From: Capitella teleta
Lineage: Eukaryota; Annelida; Polychaeta; Capitellidae
DNA: 64,000 bases
Direction: 5' to 3'
Assembly (NCBI GenBank): GCA_000328365.1
Contig: KB294939.1
Span: forward strand, 228,372 to 292,371
Notes under the pieces: generated by a model
Seen by the model: the letters and a program-made list of their open reading frames with translations, nothing else
Database searches by the model: none
What the model was told of the DNA's origin: nothing
In this document: positions 49,998 to 64,000 of the stretch, piece after piece
How positions within the stretch are numbered: position 1 is the first letter of the stretch
Layout of the letters: each line of letters opens with the position of its first letter
Position numbers and translations under genes: made by a program

Positions 49998-50235
49998 CCT
50001 AGACTATGGAACTCTCTTCCCACCCGCATCCGATTTATCAAGGTTATTGATGATTTTAAGAAATCGCTGAAAACCTTTCTTTTTAATCATGAAATCTGAT
50101 GTTTTTATATTAATTTGAATGTGCATTTTATGTGTACTATTTGTCACCATTGCTTTTAGCATTCTGTCACGTTTAGAGCTTTTTGGATTTTACTCATTAT
50201 AAAATAAATTATTATGGTTATGGTTATTATTTATT
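49998..50235 (+). mobile_element. LINE 3' tail
   Basis: Encodes the usual end of a CR1/L2-type ORF2, RLWNSLPTRIRFIKVIDDFK followed by KSLKTFLFNHEI and a stop at about 50098. A short 3' UTR then ends in a TATGGT repeat at about 50210-50228, as such LINE tails often do. The LINE body is missing to the left, where the hAT fragment sits. Confidence 0.7.
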
Positions 50236-52080
50236 CCATCAAAAGTGTAATTTTGCGTTTTGACCCCATTCTTCCCAACTTCATTTTTCGTCCTCCGTCA
50301 CAATGGGGTGCAACATATGTTCAGATGGAACGGTCGAGTTGGTCTCCTTAGTCTTTAAATGCTTCAATTGTGTTGTAAAATCAAATCCCAGCAAACATGC
50401 CGAAACTTGCCAGTTTCGGCTGGAAGCAGGACAAGAGCGTCAGTAACATACACTGGCTGGTCCGCTCTTGTCTGCTATTTACATTCCTTCATTAAATAAG
50501 ATAATGTTTGATTCAGAACGTTTGGCAAACAAGACCATCAACCCAGCAGTCTCGACATCCCTCCTCCTCTCTTCAGCAGCTACGCGATGCCTGAAGCCAC
50601 GACATAGTAATCTGTGCAAACACTGTGCAAACGCTCTCCCCCCATGCGCGAGACGTGGTGTGTATTCCTGGGTAGCCATTAAACTGGGTAGCCATTAGAC
50701 TCAGATGTGAGAAATCGTCATCATGTAGTGTTACACATGAACAGTACACTTGCTCCTCTAGCGAATGGTCCTCTCTTACAAACGATATTTTTGTAGAACG
50801 TTCGCAACGCACTCCCATGTATAAAATTGTACAAGAAACACATGAAACGCAAATGATTTCCCTCCCCCTTCAAGTATGAAATATTACACTATCATAGTTC
50901 ATCAGAATGAATATGGAAAGCCTGTCACTGTCACGTTACTGTAATACTAAGGTGTGCATACGTTTCATTAAAAAAAAGAGATGATTACATACAATAGTTG
51001 CAACAGTTGCATGTTGATTGAGAGGAATACGCATGCAGAGCGGCCAAGGCGAAACTAACACGTGCATTGAAGGAAAATATATATAAATAATTATTAATAT
51101 AGATGGCTTTACTGACAAGTGACAACCTATTAGGCGGCAAATTGTTTTTTAAATTATCTTTATGACTTTTATATCTTGGTGAACTGTCTGTCACCTGAGC
51201 AAACTTTTAACTCTTTACCCCTCTGATTTTAATCCGGCGTGAGATCGCAAAATGCTATACGTTTATGTGCGTTACTTTCACCAGATCACGCCGGTTTTAC
51301 TCTACTTTTTTCAGTCATGTTGCAACTCGTTTATGGAGCCAATTACCCTTTTACATTCATGCTACACAATCTTTATCTGTTTTTAAAATGGATCTTTTTA
51401 TATCTTGCTATTAACAGGCTTCATTAATGTGTACAATGCAGCAGTGTTTTTGAGCACTTTGTGAATTTTACGCTTCATAAAAATTAAAATAAGTTTTATC
51501 TTTTATATCTCATTCATCATTCATAATAATCATCATTGCCTGATCAATCGTCATTATAATCATTTGCATTCAGTAAAACTGCTCATTGACTCAGTTTGTC
51601 CCAATCATATACAACAATCATAGCACAATGTTCAACATTTCAAAACGTATATGCAAGTGAGCGCGTTAACGCCAAAGTTAAATAACAACTCGCGTTTGCT
51701 CCACAAGTTACCAAGCCACGTGTGACAAGAGGAATTTAACGCGCGAAAGTTATAATTTGTGCAGCTCATGAATACACGCCAAAATCCAGAGGTGTAAAAT
51801 TTACGGATAACAGATATAATGATAATATGCTAGCATTTTCATAATTATTGAGGGAACTAATAATATGGTTCAGCCACTTCATTAAAGCATGCATAGATCC
51901 AAACGCTTATTTCACGAAGAAAGCAAGTGTCACGCCCTGAACTACTTTACTTTATTCTGCGGAGTGCGGATCTATTTGGCGTGATTTAACGCGGCACATT
52001 TAATTTCTCCTTGCTTATCAGCACAGTTTGTCGTCAGCCTTCTCAGAGAACATGGATATTTCACTATCTTCTTCGCGATC
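50236..52080. other. Intergenic, no gene recognised
   Basis: Includes an inverted repeat at about 51231-51293 (CCGGCGTGAGATC / GATCACGCCGG) and several scattered GCGTTAA/TTAACGC motifs between 51660 and 51990. No conserved coding sequence. Confidence 0.45.
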
Positions 52081-52081
52081 G

Positions 52082-52644
52082 TTCAATGACACATCTCTTT
52101 GTTCATAACGGTAAGTTATCCTTAGCATAATTATCAAGTGCATTTGGGTATAATTATGTGAAGTTCTGCTCTAATTCAGTATTATTCAAGACATTTGTTG
52201 TAGTACTCGGTAAGAGTTTTGAAGTTCGCTTACGAATTAGTCAACACTGACACTGTTCACGCAGTTCACTGGACGGATGGCTTCCTTGGTCAGTTTGACC
52301 GTTAGGATTTGAATGTTCATTGACGAGTTTATTGTTCTCTCCCCCTCTATATTAATGAACACGTATCAATTTTCTATTCCTTCTCCGACTTGAAGTTACA
52401 ACTCACCAAAACTCCGCCGACTGTATTTTTTTTTTTTCATTATTTTTTTTTTTTGGGGGTTTGTTTTCCATATCGATGCAAATGTTATTTATCTGTTCAT
52501 TTATTTTCAGAGTGTCTCCCGTTCCACTTCCTTTACAACGACTCAAGTGGATGTCTAGAAAGCCACGAAGGCATGGTTGAGAGGCGCCACAGACCGTCCC
52601 AGAGGAAGGCAGCGATCGACAACGTCAAAAAGGCTGGCCGCTGA
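52082..52644 (+). CDS. Possible small two-exon gene, unknown
   Basis: A good donor (CATAACG/GTAAGT at about 52109) and an acceptor after a polypyrimidine stretch (TTATTTTCAG at about 52510) join in phase 1. The joined product is about 52 aa, starting MTHLFVHN and ending RKAAIDNVKKAGR. An AATAAA follows at 52712-52717. I do not recognise the protein. The start is uncertain, because a different ATG at about 52052 opens a short upstream frame. A second frame of exon 2, open to 52684 (ending AARAAEDDLSNF), is a rival. The splice signals and poly(A) signal are the main support. Confidence 0.35.
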
Positions 52645-52689
52645 GGCTGCGCGCGCCGCAGAGGATGACCTCAGCAATTTTTGAATTTT

Positions 52690-57435
<4,746 letters not shown>

Positions 57436-58139
57436 AAAAATTTAAAAATTTAAAAATCGAAAGGATGAAGGTGTTGGTGTAACTCTGCTGTTTTATCTAT
57501 GTTGTAACTCCATCCGTGATTCAATGGAAAGAAAAAAAAATTGATATAGAACATTGGATTTATCTCTTTCCTTTTTTTTTGTCAATATAAAATTATAAAT
57601 ATGGATTTACTTCACTTCTTGGAAATATACTTTGTGCATGTTCGGTTATATTCTTGTTGTGAGTTTGGAAAATGTTGTTTAACTTTTTTTTCATTTTTTT
57701 TTTCTTCATTGAGAGCATTCTACTTCAATTCCTTGGAATTTATTCACAAATTAACATAACTTGTGTTTTTCTTTGTTAAGAGCAAAGTTGTTGTGTTCAA
57801 ATCCAATTTCATTCCTTCTGTTTTCTTGTGGAGCTAAAAGTTGATAAATTTAATTCCTTGTATTTATTAATATTCTCATGTTTTTTTTCTTTTGTGTGCA
57901 GATGAAATTGGTTTTGGAAATTTGGATTATTTTTGTCTGAAGGAAAATAAATTCAATTCTGCCTGGACGTCCGTTTTACTCGGCAGATTCGTGTTTTTTT
58001 CGGATTCGTGTGGTAGTATGTGTGTGTTTGATGGTGGTCAGTCCATTGATGATTTTGTAGGTCTCCATCAAGTCGGTCCGTAGTAATCTCTAGGTCAGGG
58101 TTGGCAGTCAGTTTTTTTCAGTTGTTGTGGGTAAGGCAG

Positions 58140-58440
58140 GTGACGTAATCTGCATGGGTAGGGTTTTTGTGGCTCTCCCACTTTCCTCACCCTCTACAAT
58201 TTTGGCTTTGTAGAGGGTGAGGAAAGTGTCGTCTAGGTGGCGAAATTTGCGTTTGTTGGTATTGAGTGTTCTGGAGGCTTTGTGATGTTATTAGTGTGGG
58301 CTGAAAAGTGGAGTTTATTGTCAATAGTGGTCTTTTTCTGATGGGTTGATTATTGATTGAGTAGTGTATTTTGGGGTTGTTTTTCTTTCCAAAATAGAGG
58401 GTGTTGCATTTATCAGGGTTGAATTTCATTTTCCAGTGGG
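58140..58440 (-). mobile_element. LINE fragment, minus strand
   Basis: Starts WKMKFNPDKCNTLYFGKK at about 58435, a standard reverse-transcriptase motif C-terminal to the YADD box, followed by IHYSINNQPI, then loses frame. About 300 bases of a LINE between TRAM1 and the modular gene. Confidence 0.65.
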
Positions 58441-58750
58441 ACGCTACTCATCCCAATTTCGCGCGATTGCATTCAAGCGTGCCTATTATTGAAAACTTGT
58501 AAAATCTGATTTTTATGTATAATTTAAACTCGGTAAATTAATTATTCTCGTGTTATAAAGTGATTTAAAGGGACAATATCGCTTTGAAAAATCGGATTCT
58601 GATGATTGCTGTGAATACAGAATGACAGCCATTCAAGAAAAGGGTCGATTTGACGCAGTCAAACAGGCCACACAAAAACCCAACCAATTAGCTGTCAAAA
58701 GTGAGAGTTTGCTTGTAACTCATTTTGATGGTTAGAAAATTTATGCACAG
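58441..58750. other. Upstream of modular gene; first exon not found
   Basis: No signal peptide exon could be identified. The first recognised exon of the next gene starts in phase 1 at 58751, so an exon with the start codon must lie somewhere to the left, or was lost. Confidence 0.4.
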
Positions 58751-60340
58751 GAAATGAGTCTGAATGTCTCGAGTTCTTTGAGCTGAGAAAAGACTACTGT
58801 GTGGTCGAAGGCAGAGGGAACTTCTCTTTTTTCATCGCTGACACAACTCATGAAGTTTGCCAATTCATCTGCAAGGAATACCTTAGCTGCGCCGGAGTGT
58901 TCTTTGACTGCGGGAAGCGTCTCTGCACAATATCGTCTTTCATCGCGGACTTTGACGGCCCGGACGGAACATGTGCGAACTCGACAACTCGGTATTACCG
59001 CCGACGTAGATGTTCCAGTAAGTCAGAGAAAGGGTGTAGATGGCTATCTGTTCATCACCTTGTTAGCTGCTCCCAAGGTGAGCTGTTCGTTTGAGCAAGT
59101 GGTTGATGACAAGGAATGTGGCATGACCGTGAGCAGTGAGATGACTGGCCAATTCGCCACCGTCCAAGGTCTTGCCCATACCTTCAACACACGTAAGGCA
59201 TGCTTTCACCACTACTCAATTGACAATCGTTTTGCGCACAGTGGAGGGCCACTATTTGAATCTGCAAGCAACCAACTTGCGCGCTGGCTACACTGCCAGG
59301 TTCCAAACGGATTATGTTGAAATAGACGGGACCTGCCTGATGTTGTCTTATTTTGTATTCAATCAGGTGATTCTTAATGTGATTCTGATTGATGAGGAGT
59401 TGGAAGAAGAACAGGTCAGCAGAGTTGAAACTTTTCGTCAGCCACACCTCGAGCTTTGCATGTTTTAGATTTTAGAACTTTACCCATCTCACATGGAAAA
59501 GGCGAAATGGGAAACGAGTTACCTGGAATTCTCCCAGTCAGGTATTCATCGTGTGGTTATTGAAGCCACCAGAGTGGAATATGGTATCAGTGGAGTCGGT
59601 TTGGATGACGTCAGACTCCTGCCCTGCGTGACCTTTGGTGAGCAACGAACTTAGATTCATTCATATGACACAGCCAGTTCAATTGCAGCTGAACAAAAGT
59701 GTCTTATCACTGCGTTCGGCGAAGACTACCTCGGCACCGAAAACACCTCACAGTCTTGCGCCAAGTGTCAGCCATGGGTAGAGTCAATGAATTATTTCAT
59801 TGCTGAAACCCAGTTTGTGCAACCTGAGGATGAAGCAGAGAACTTTTGCCGCAACCCGACCAAAGACCCGTTTGGGCCATGGTGCTTCATAAACGAATAC
59901 GGACAGCGGGAGTCATGCAGAATCTCTATGTGTGGTTAGCAGACGTTATATCTATGACGTTCACGTTTTGTGCCATGCATTGTGATACTCATCGCGATTT
60001 CCTCTGTTTTGTAATTTGTAGTTTGCCCAAGCGGCTGGTTTGGATGTAAATCCAGCGGGACATGCTTTCCAGGAGACTGGACGTGCAACAACGTACGGGA
60101 TTGTTCGGACGGCAGTGACGAAGAGGATCCATGTGGTCAGCCTGACCTTCCCATCTCTGAAATTTATCTCAATATTTCTTTTGAAGGTTCAGATGTAGCT
60201 TTCAGTGCAGGTTTGAAGATGACTTCCTCTGTGGATACTCTGTATTTGAGACACGTGGATCACAGCGGAAACGAAAGAAAATCATCTCTTCAACTTCACC
60301 TGGTGATTGTGAGTACACATTTATAAATGTTTTTTTTTCT

Positions 60341-60386
<46 letters not shown>

Positions 60387-62748
60387 GAACATATGAGACC
60401 CATCCGCAGTGTATGAGCTGGAACTGTCGTCCACGAATGCCATGTCCGGTGATGAGACCTTCATAGCGTCGCCACTCCGGAATTTCACTGAAAACACCGA
60501 AGTCTCCTTTCAATTGAAATTCGAAATGGAACAATATGACACATCAAACATTTGGGTGGTCGTCCAGCGGGAGGATGATTCATTTTCTGATCCCATTACA
60601 ACCATTGAAGATAGAAGCTCTTACGAGTACTTTTCATACTACTACATCTGCCTTCCTGTTGGTCAATATGGCCTGGCTTTCATAATCAACTTTGGTGAAG
60701 CTGCCAGCACCAGTTCTCCATAAATGATGTGAGAATCAGTGGCTATTCATGTGACTCTCCCCCAATCGACCCTGGTAAGTTGAGAGAATATTACACAGGG
60801 TTCCGAACCATATTTGCTTGTTTTCGTCAAGGAAATATAACAATGGCCACCAGAACCCTTGCATGTGATTTCGACGGATCTGACACGCACTGTCCTCTCC
60901 AGACTCTGTCATCCAATGTTTATTTCGAATGGCGAAGCATTGCTTCCAACAATCTTCTCCAGGGAGGTCTAAGCGTTCTCTCTGATGACGGTTAGTCCTT
61001 ACTGAGAAAAGGCTATATATATATTAAGCTGCATATTCATAGGTTGTGACATTGATATCTATGACTTGGAGGGAACCATCAGGTCTATTGGATACCCTGC
61101 AGGCTACCCCAACAATGACATATGCAGCTATACAATTCACATTCCTCCTGGTGGAACTCTTCGCCTTGAAGTGGAAAACTTTGCTGTTGAGGACTCCAAT
61201 AGCTGCGCCTACGACTATTTGCCGGTGAGCCAACCTGAGCAAATCTGGATCTTAAGCTAAAATGAACTGCTCCAGATTCGCAATGGTACAGGGCAGCTAT
61301 TCAAGCTCTGTGGAAAGATTGCTGCTGGAACAATCTATGAAATTGCCAGCGAAAGCATCCAGTTTACGTTCTTTAGTGACTATAGTATCACTGATGTAGG
61401 ATTCTCCCTAAAATATACAACAGTAGACCTGGATAGCACCAAAAGTAAGGCAGCTGCGGCAATTAATTTCATTCTTCGTTCACTGGTACTTCACCCACAG
61501 ATTACGCCCAGGCCCTCTCATTTGGTGGTTCTGATGACACTGGTTCTGCAATTAGTAAACTCATTTTTGGTCCTCTTTTGGTTGATTCAAAAGCTTGTTT
61601 GCATTTTGAACTGTTCTCAGTTGAACAATTGGAGGTTGCTCAAGTTGGTAATCTAGACAGGAATACTGAGAGTAAAAGTCTTCTGAAACTACCAGATATC
61701 GGTGAGATACACCAAAGTGTTGAAAGTGCTATTGATTGACCTATTCATACCTCTCCATGAACAGGACTTGGGGATGCATGGCACGAATTTTTCATCAATA
61801 TTGAACGTCTTGCTTCTGGAAAAGATTCTTACATTGTATTCAAAGTAGAAATGTCCCACCCTGAGAATATCTACTGTACCACATTGGACGTAATTAACCT
61901 GACCAACGGCAACTGCCCAGGCTCAAGTAAGACTAGATAATCATCTAAGCTTATTCATATGATGAACATAGGCAATGCCTTTGATACATTTGCCTGCAAC
62001 TTCAATGCGAGTGACCAGTGTGGCTACAGAGACACATCATCGGTTGCATCACGATGGGCACGGAGTATCTTGATGGTACGTGAACGTAGATTGCCCTCAC
62101 GGGAGATCTCGTTTTTTGCAGGTATTTTTAGTATGTCAGCCCTGTTGGATCGCACGGTTCAGAAATCGACCATACTCACCTCACCACTGGTGGAAGTTAC
62201 ACAGCAGAGCTGCCTTGTTGTCTCCCACGAAGTCGACGACGTTGACTCTGTGCTCTTTATCAAAAAGATGGCTACAACGAAACAAAAAAATAATGCTAAA
62301 ATCCTGATCAATCTGAGCAATTTGGATCTTAGCAATGTTAAATCCTTCAATGTTCAGGTTGAACCTGGCACTTACGGCTGTTGTTTGTGTTGACAAGTGG
62401 AACAAGTTACATTCGCATCAGCAATATTGAACAAGTCGATTCCAACTGCACATCCTCTGGTGCGATCGGATGCACTGCAAATACATTATGATTTTTTTAT
62501 TTGAAAATTATTTCAGGAACTTCAGGAGATGTTTTTACAAACTTTTACTACTATCATGACTATGGCTATGATTATGAAGACTATGGAGATGGTTCTTGCT
62601 CAGGATATGATTTTGGTTCCAGTTATGGCTCTAGTTCTATCTCAGGGTATGGCTCCAGTTCTGGCTCTGGAAGTAATCTTCATACAAGTGAGATAAGAAG
62701 CAAATCTCTCGCTGAAACTGAGATCTTTGAAGATTTGATGCAATTGCA
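58751..62748 (+). pseudogene. PAN-MAM-kringle-LDLa-MAM-CUB-MAM modular gene
   Basis: A mosaic extracellular protein gene, incomplete at the 5' end. Exons almost all use phase 1 boundaries, as shuffled modules do. Order: PAN/apple (58751-59017, CQFICKEYLSCAGVFFDC); MAM (59067-59192, 59242-59414, 59469-59637, ending GVGLDDVRLLPC); kringle (59689-59934, FCRNPTKDPFGPWCF, CRISMC); LDLa (60022-60135, DWTCNNVRDCSDGSDEEDPC); MAM (about 60190-60773, CRFEDDFLCGYSVFET); MAM-like start (60833-60991); CUB (61043-61224, 61276-61444, IRSIGYPAGYPNNDICSY); two more MAM-like modules (61501-61926, about 61971-62461); then a Tyr/Gly/Ser-rich linker (62519-62748). Three reading-frame breaks interrupt module sequence: at the LDLa-to-MAM junction (about 60135-60200, no splice choice restores frame), near 60710 and near 62380. 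It is either decaying or affected by sequence errors. Confidence 0.7.
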
Positions 62749-62972
62749 ATGTAAGATAAAACTTATTATTGAATATTAGATACATGTGTATGAAGAATGT
62801 CTCTCTCTACATTATTAAGAAATGGTCACCAGGACTAGTCATCCATATACTCTTTAAATCTGCATGGATCAGAAGAAGTATACATTTTTTTTTTTTGCAA
62901 TGAAAATGCAGAGTGGAAACATTCAAGTGTAAATTTACAAAACATATACTATAATTATTTTACCGACTTTAG

Positions 62973-63762
62973 TTCACCAAAACCAAGCAAGAGACCCATT
63001 ACCACGATTACCGTTCTCTGATACCTGCACGATTAACGAAATAAACAATTTTCTGGGCAATGCCTCTTCTGTTAGCATAGGAGTTGGTTTTCACATTCAT
63101 GTAACACAACATTGCCACATATTTGTTATAATGGTCCATTTAATTAATTCAAACCATAACCTAACCTTTATCATCCTCCGTGAGGCTGTCACTAGCTTGT
63201 TATTATTAAGAATGCTTTATAATCAAATGACAGCTGGCAGGAGCCTGTATGATTTCTAGAGGGGCGTGGCTCACACCATTCCCAACACTACTCTCACGTG
63301 AGTACTTATTACTATATAGAGGAATGCGTCTAATCTATTCTGCTTTTTAAAACTGTCAATATGCTGGGTTTGACTGCTTTAACTTGTTCAATTTCACTGA
63401 GACTGACATGGGCATGTGTTATGTCTTCAATGGAAATGTAGCCGAAATCGTAGAAGCCAAAAGATCAGGTAAGCCTCAGTTTTTGTTCTCGTGTAACTAC
63501 TCTACTATTTCACCAGGGTCAAAGAAAGGCCTATAAGACTTACGCTAAACGTTGAAGCATATGAAAACGTGGAAGGCCTATCTGATGACAGTGGTATCAA
63601 GATTTTATACAAAATTTCTTTGTGGAAACACAGATTAATGAGTGTTACATGATGTTATGTTGCAGGTGCTGTTGGACCACCAAGATGATGCGCAGCAGAT
63701 GCAGGATAAAGCATTTGGCGCCCGTCCCGGGGCCCACTCCACTAGCCATGCACTACACTACG
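62973..63762 (+). pseudogene. DEG/ENaC channel ectodomain exons (partial)
   Basis: Four coding blocks match the DEG/ENaC (ASC) sodium-channel ectodomain in order. 62973 to about 63065 gives LPRLPFSDTCTINEINNF, like the post-TM1 FPAVTLCNLNEF. 63351-63468 gives NCQYAGFDCF...MCYVFNG, like C.F.G..C..........G.CY.FN. 63525-63601 gives RPIRLTLNVEAYENVE and SDDSGIK. 63666-63762 gives VLLDHQDDAQQ and ARPGAHSTSH, like VQIHSQDEPP and VAPGFQTF. TM1 is not seen, and TM2 would lie beyond the window. Block 2 has an in-frame stop directly before it and no AG acceptor there. Block 3 has no GT donor at its end. The first block joins the modular gene's last exon (donor at 62748) in phase 1, suggesting one gene. 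Status as gene or pseudogene is unresolved. Confidence 0.55.
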
Positions 63763-64000
63763 GTATGCTTACTCTATTATTAAAATCACTTGAGGTTGTG
63801 CCTTACTTTTGCTTTGAATCACAAGAGGGTACTCCTACTCATGTATTAAATCAGATAAGGATGCACCCTGCTTTTGCATTTAATCGCATGAGGTGTTCCT
63901 TACTTTTGCATTAGGTGTTCTATACCTTTGTTCTATACCTTGAGAATACCTGACTCCAAAACATGGCTCTTGTGGTAAAACGCCTTGGAAGTTTCACATC
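63763..64000 (+). other. Intron or flank of the DEG/ENaC gene, window end
   Basis: Starts with a good donor (GTATGC). It contains repeated short units (TTTTGCATTTAATC / TTTGCTTTGAATCAC with GAGG) spaced about 55-60 bases apart, a possible degenerate tandem repeat. The gene continues off the right edge. Confidence 0.45.

Overview
The window is animal nuclear DNA. It holds conserved animal genes split by GT-AG introns, many only about 48-60 bases long, among a dense mix of DNA transposons, LINEs, a tRNA-derived SINE and one LTR-retroelement fossil. The very short introns fit a compact-gene invertebrate, perhaps an early-branching one such as a sponge, but the species cannot be fixed from the sequence.

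Layout. From 2.1 to 21.2 kb lies a tight housekeeping block: CNOT3 (minus, 2093-6205) and CEP131 (plus, 7844-11991) share an upstream region with an NRF1-type palindrome and an ETS-type site. CEP131 converges on HID1 (minus, 12767-18845), which is followed by DDX47 (minus, 19256-21208). From 21.3 to 26.5 kb are palindromic and nested DNA elements. At 26.6-28.0 kb is a five-exon gene for a membrane-anchored YqcI/YcgG-family protein. From 30 to 38 kb lies a transposon graveyard: a LINE hit by a SINE (13-base target duplication) and by a hAT element (8-base duplication), plus an opposite-strand LINE. At 38.6-39.4 kb is a single-coding-exon homologue of MACIR (C5orf30). From 40.3 to 50.2 kb are a mariner-like element carrying a TTAA element, LINE fragments on both strands, a broken Ty3/gypsy-type LTR element and a truncated hAT copy. 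At 52.1-52.7 kb is a possible two-exon small gene. TRAM1 (plus) spans 53.4-57.4 kb, with a terminal-inverted-repeat element in its first intron. From 58.75 kb to the right edge is a PAN / MAM / kringle / LDLa / CUB modular extracellular gene whose last module leads, in matching splice phase, into exons of a DEG/ENaC (acid-sensing/epithelial sodium channel) ectodomain.

How the genes relate. They do not form one pathway. CNOT3 (mRNA deadenylation), CEP131 (centriolar satellites and cilia), HID1 (Golgi/dense-core vesicle sorting), DDX47 (rRNA processing), MACIR (UNC119 cargo binding) and TRAM1 (ER translocation) are ordinary cell-biology genes. The items most worth a second look are the modular gene joined to DEG/ENaC exons, which shows several reading-frame breaks while the neighbouring genes show none; the animal YqcI/YcgG gene; an extra 549-base symmetric exon in HID1; and the readable insertion history of the transposons. 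Exon boundaries were placed by eye and may be off by a base or two.
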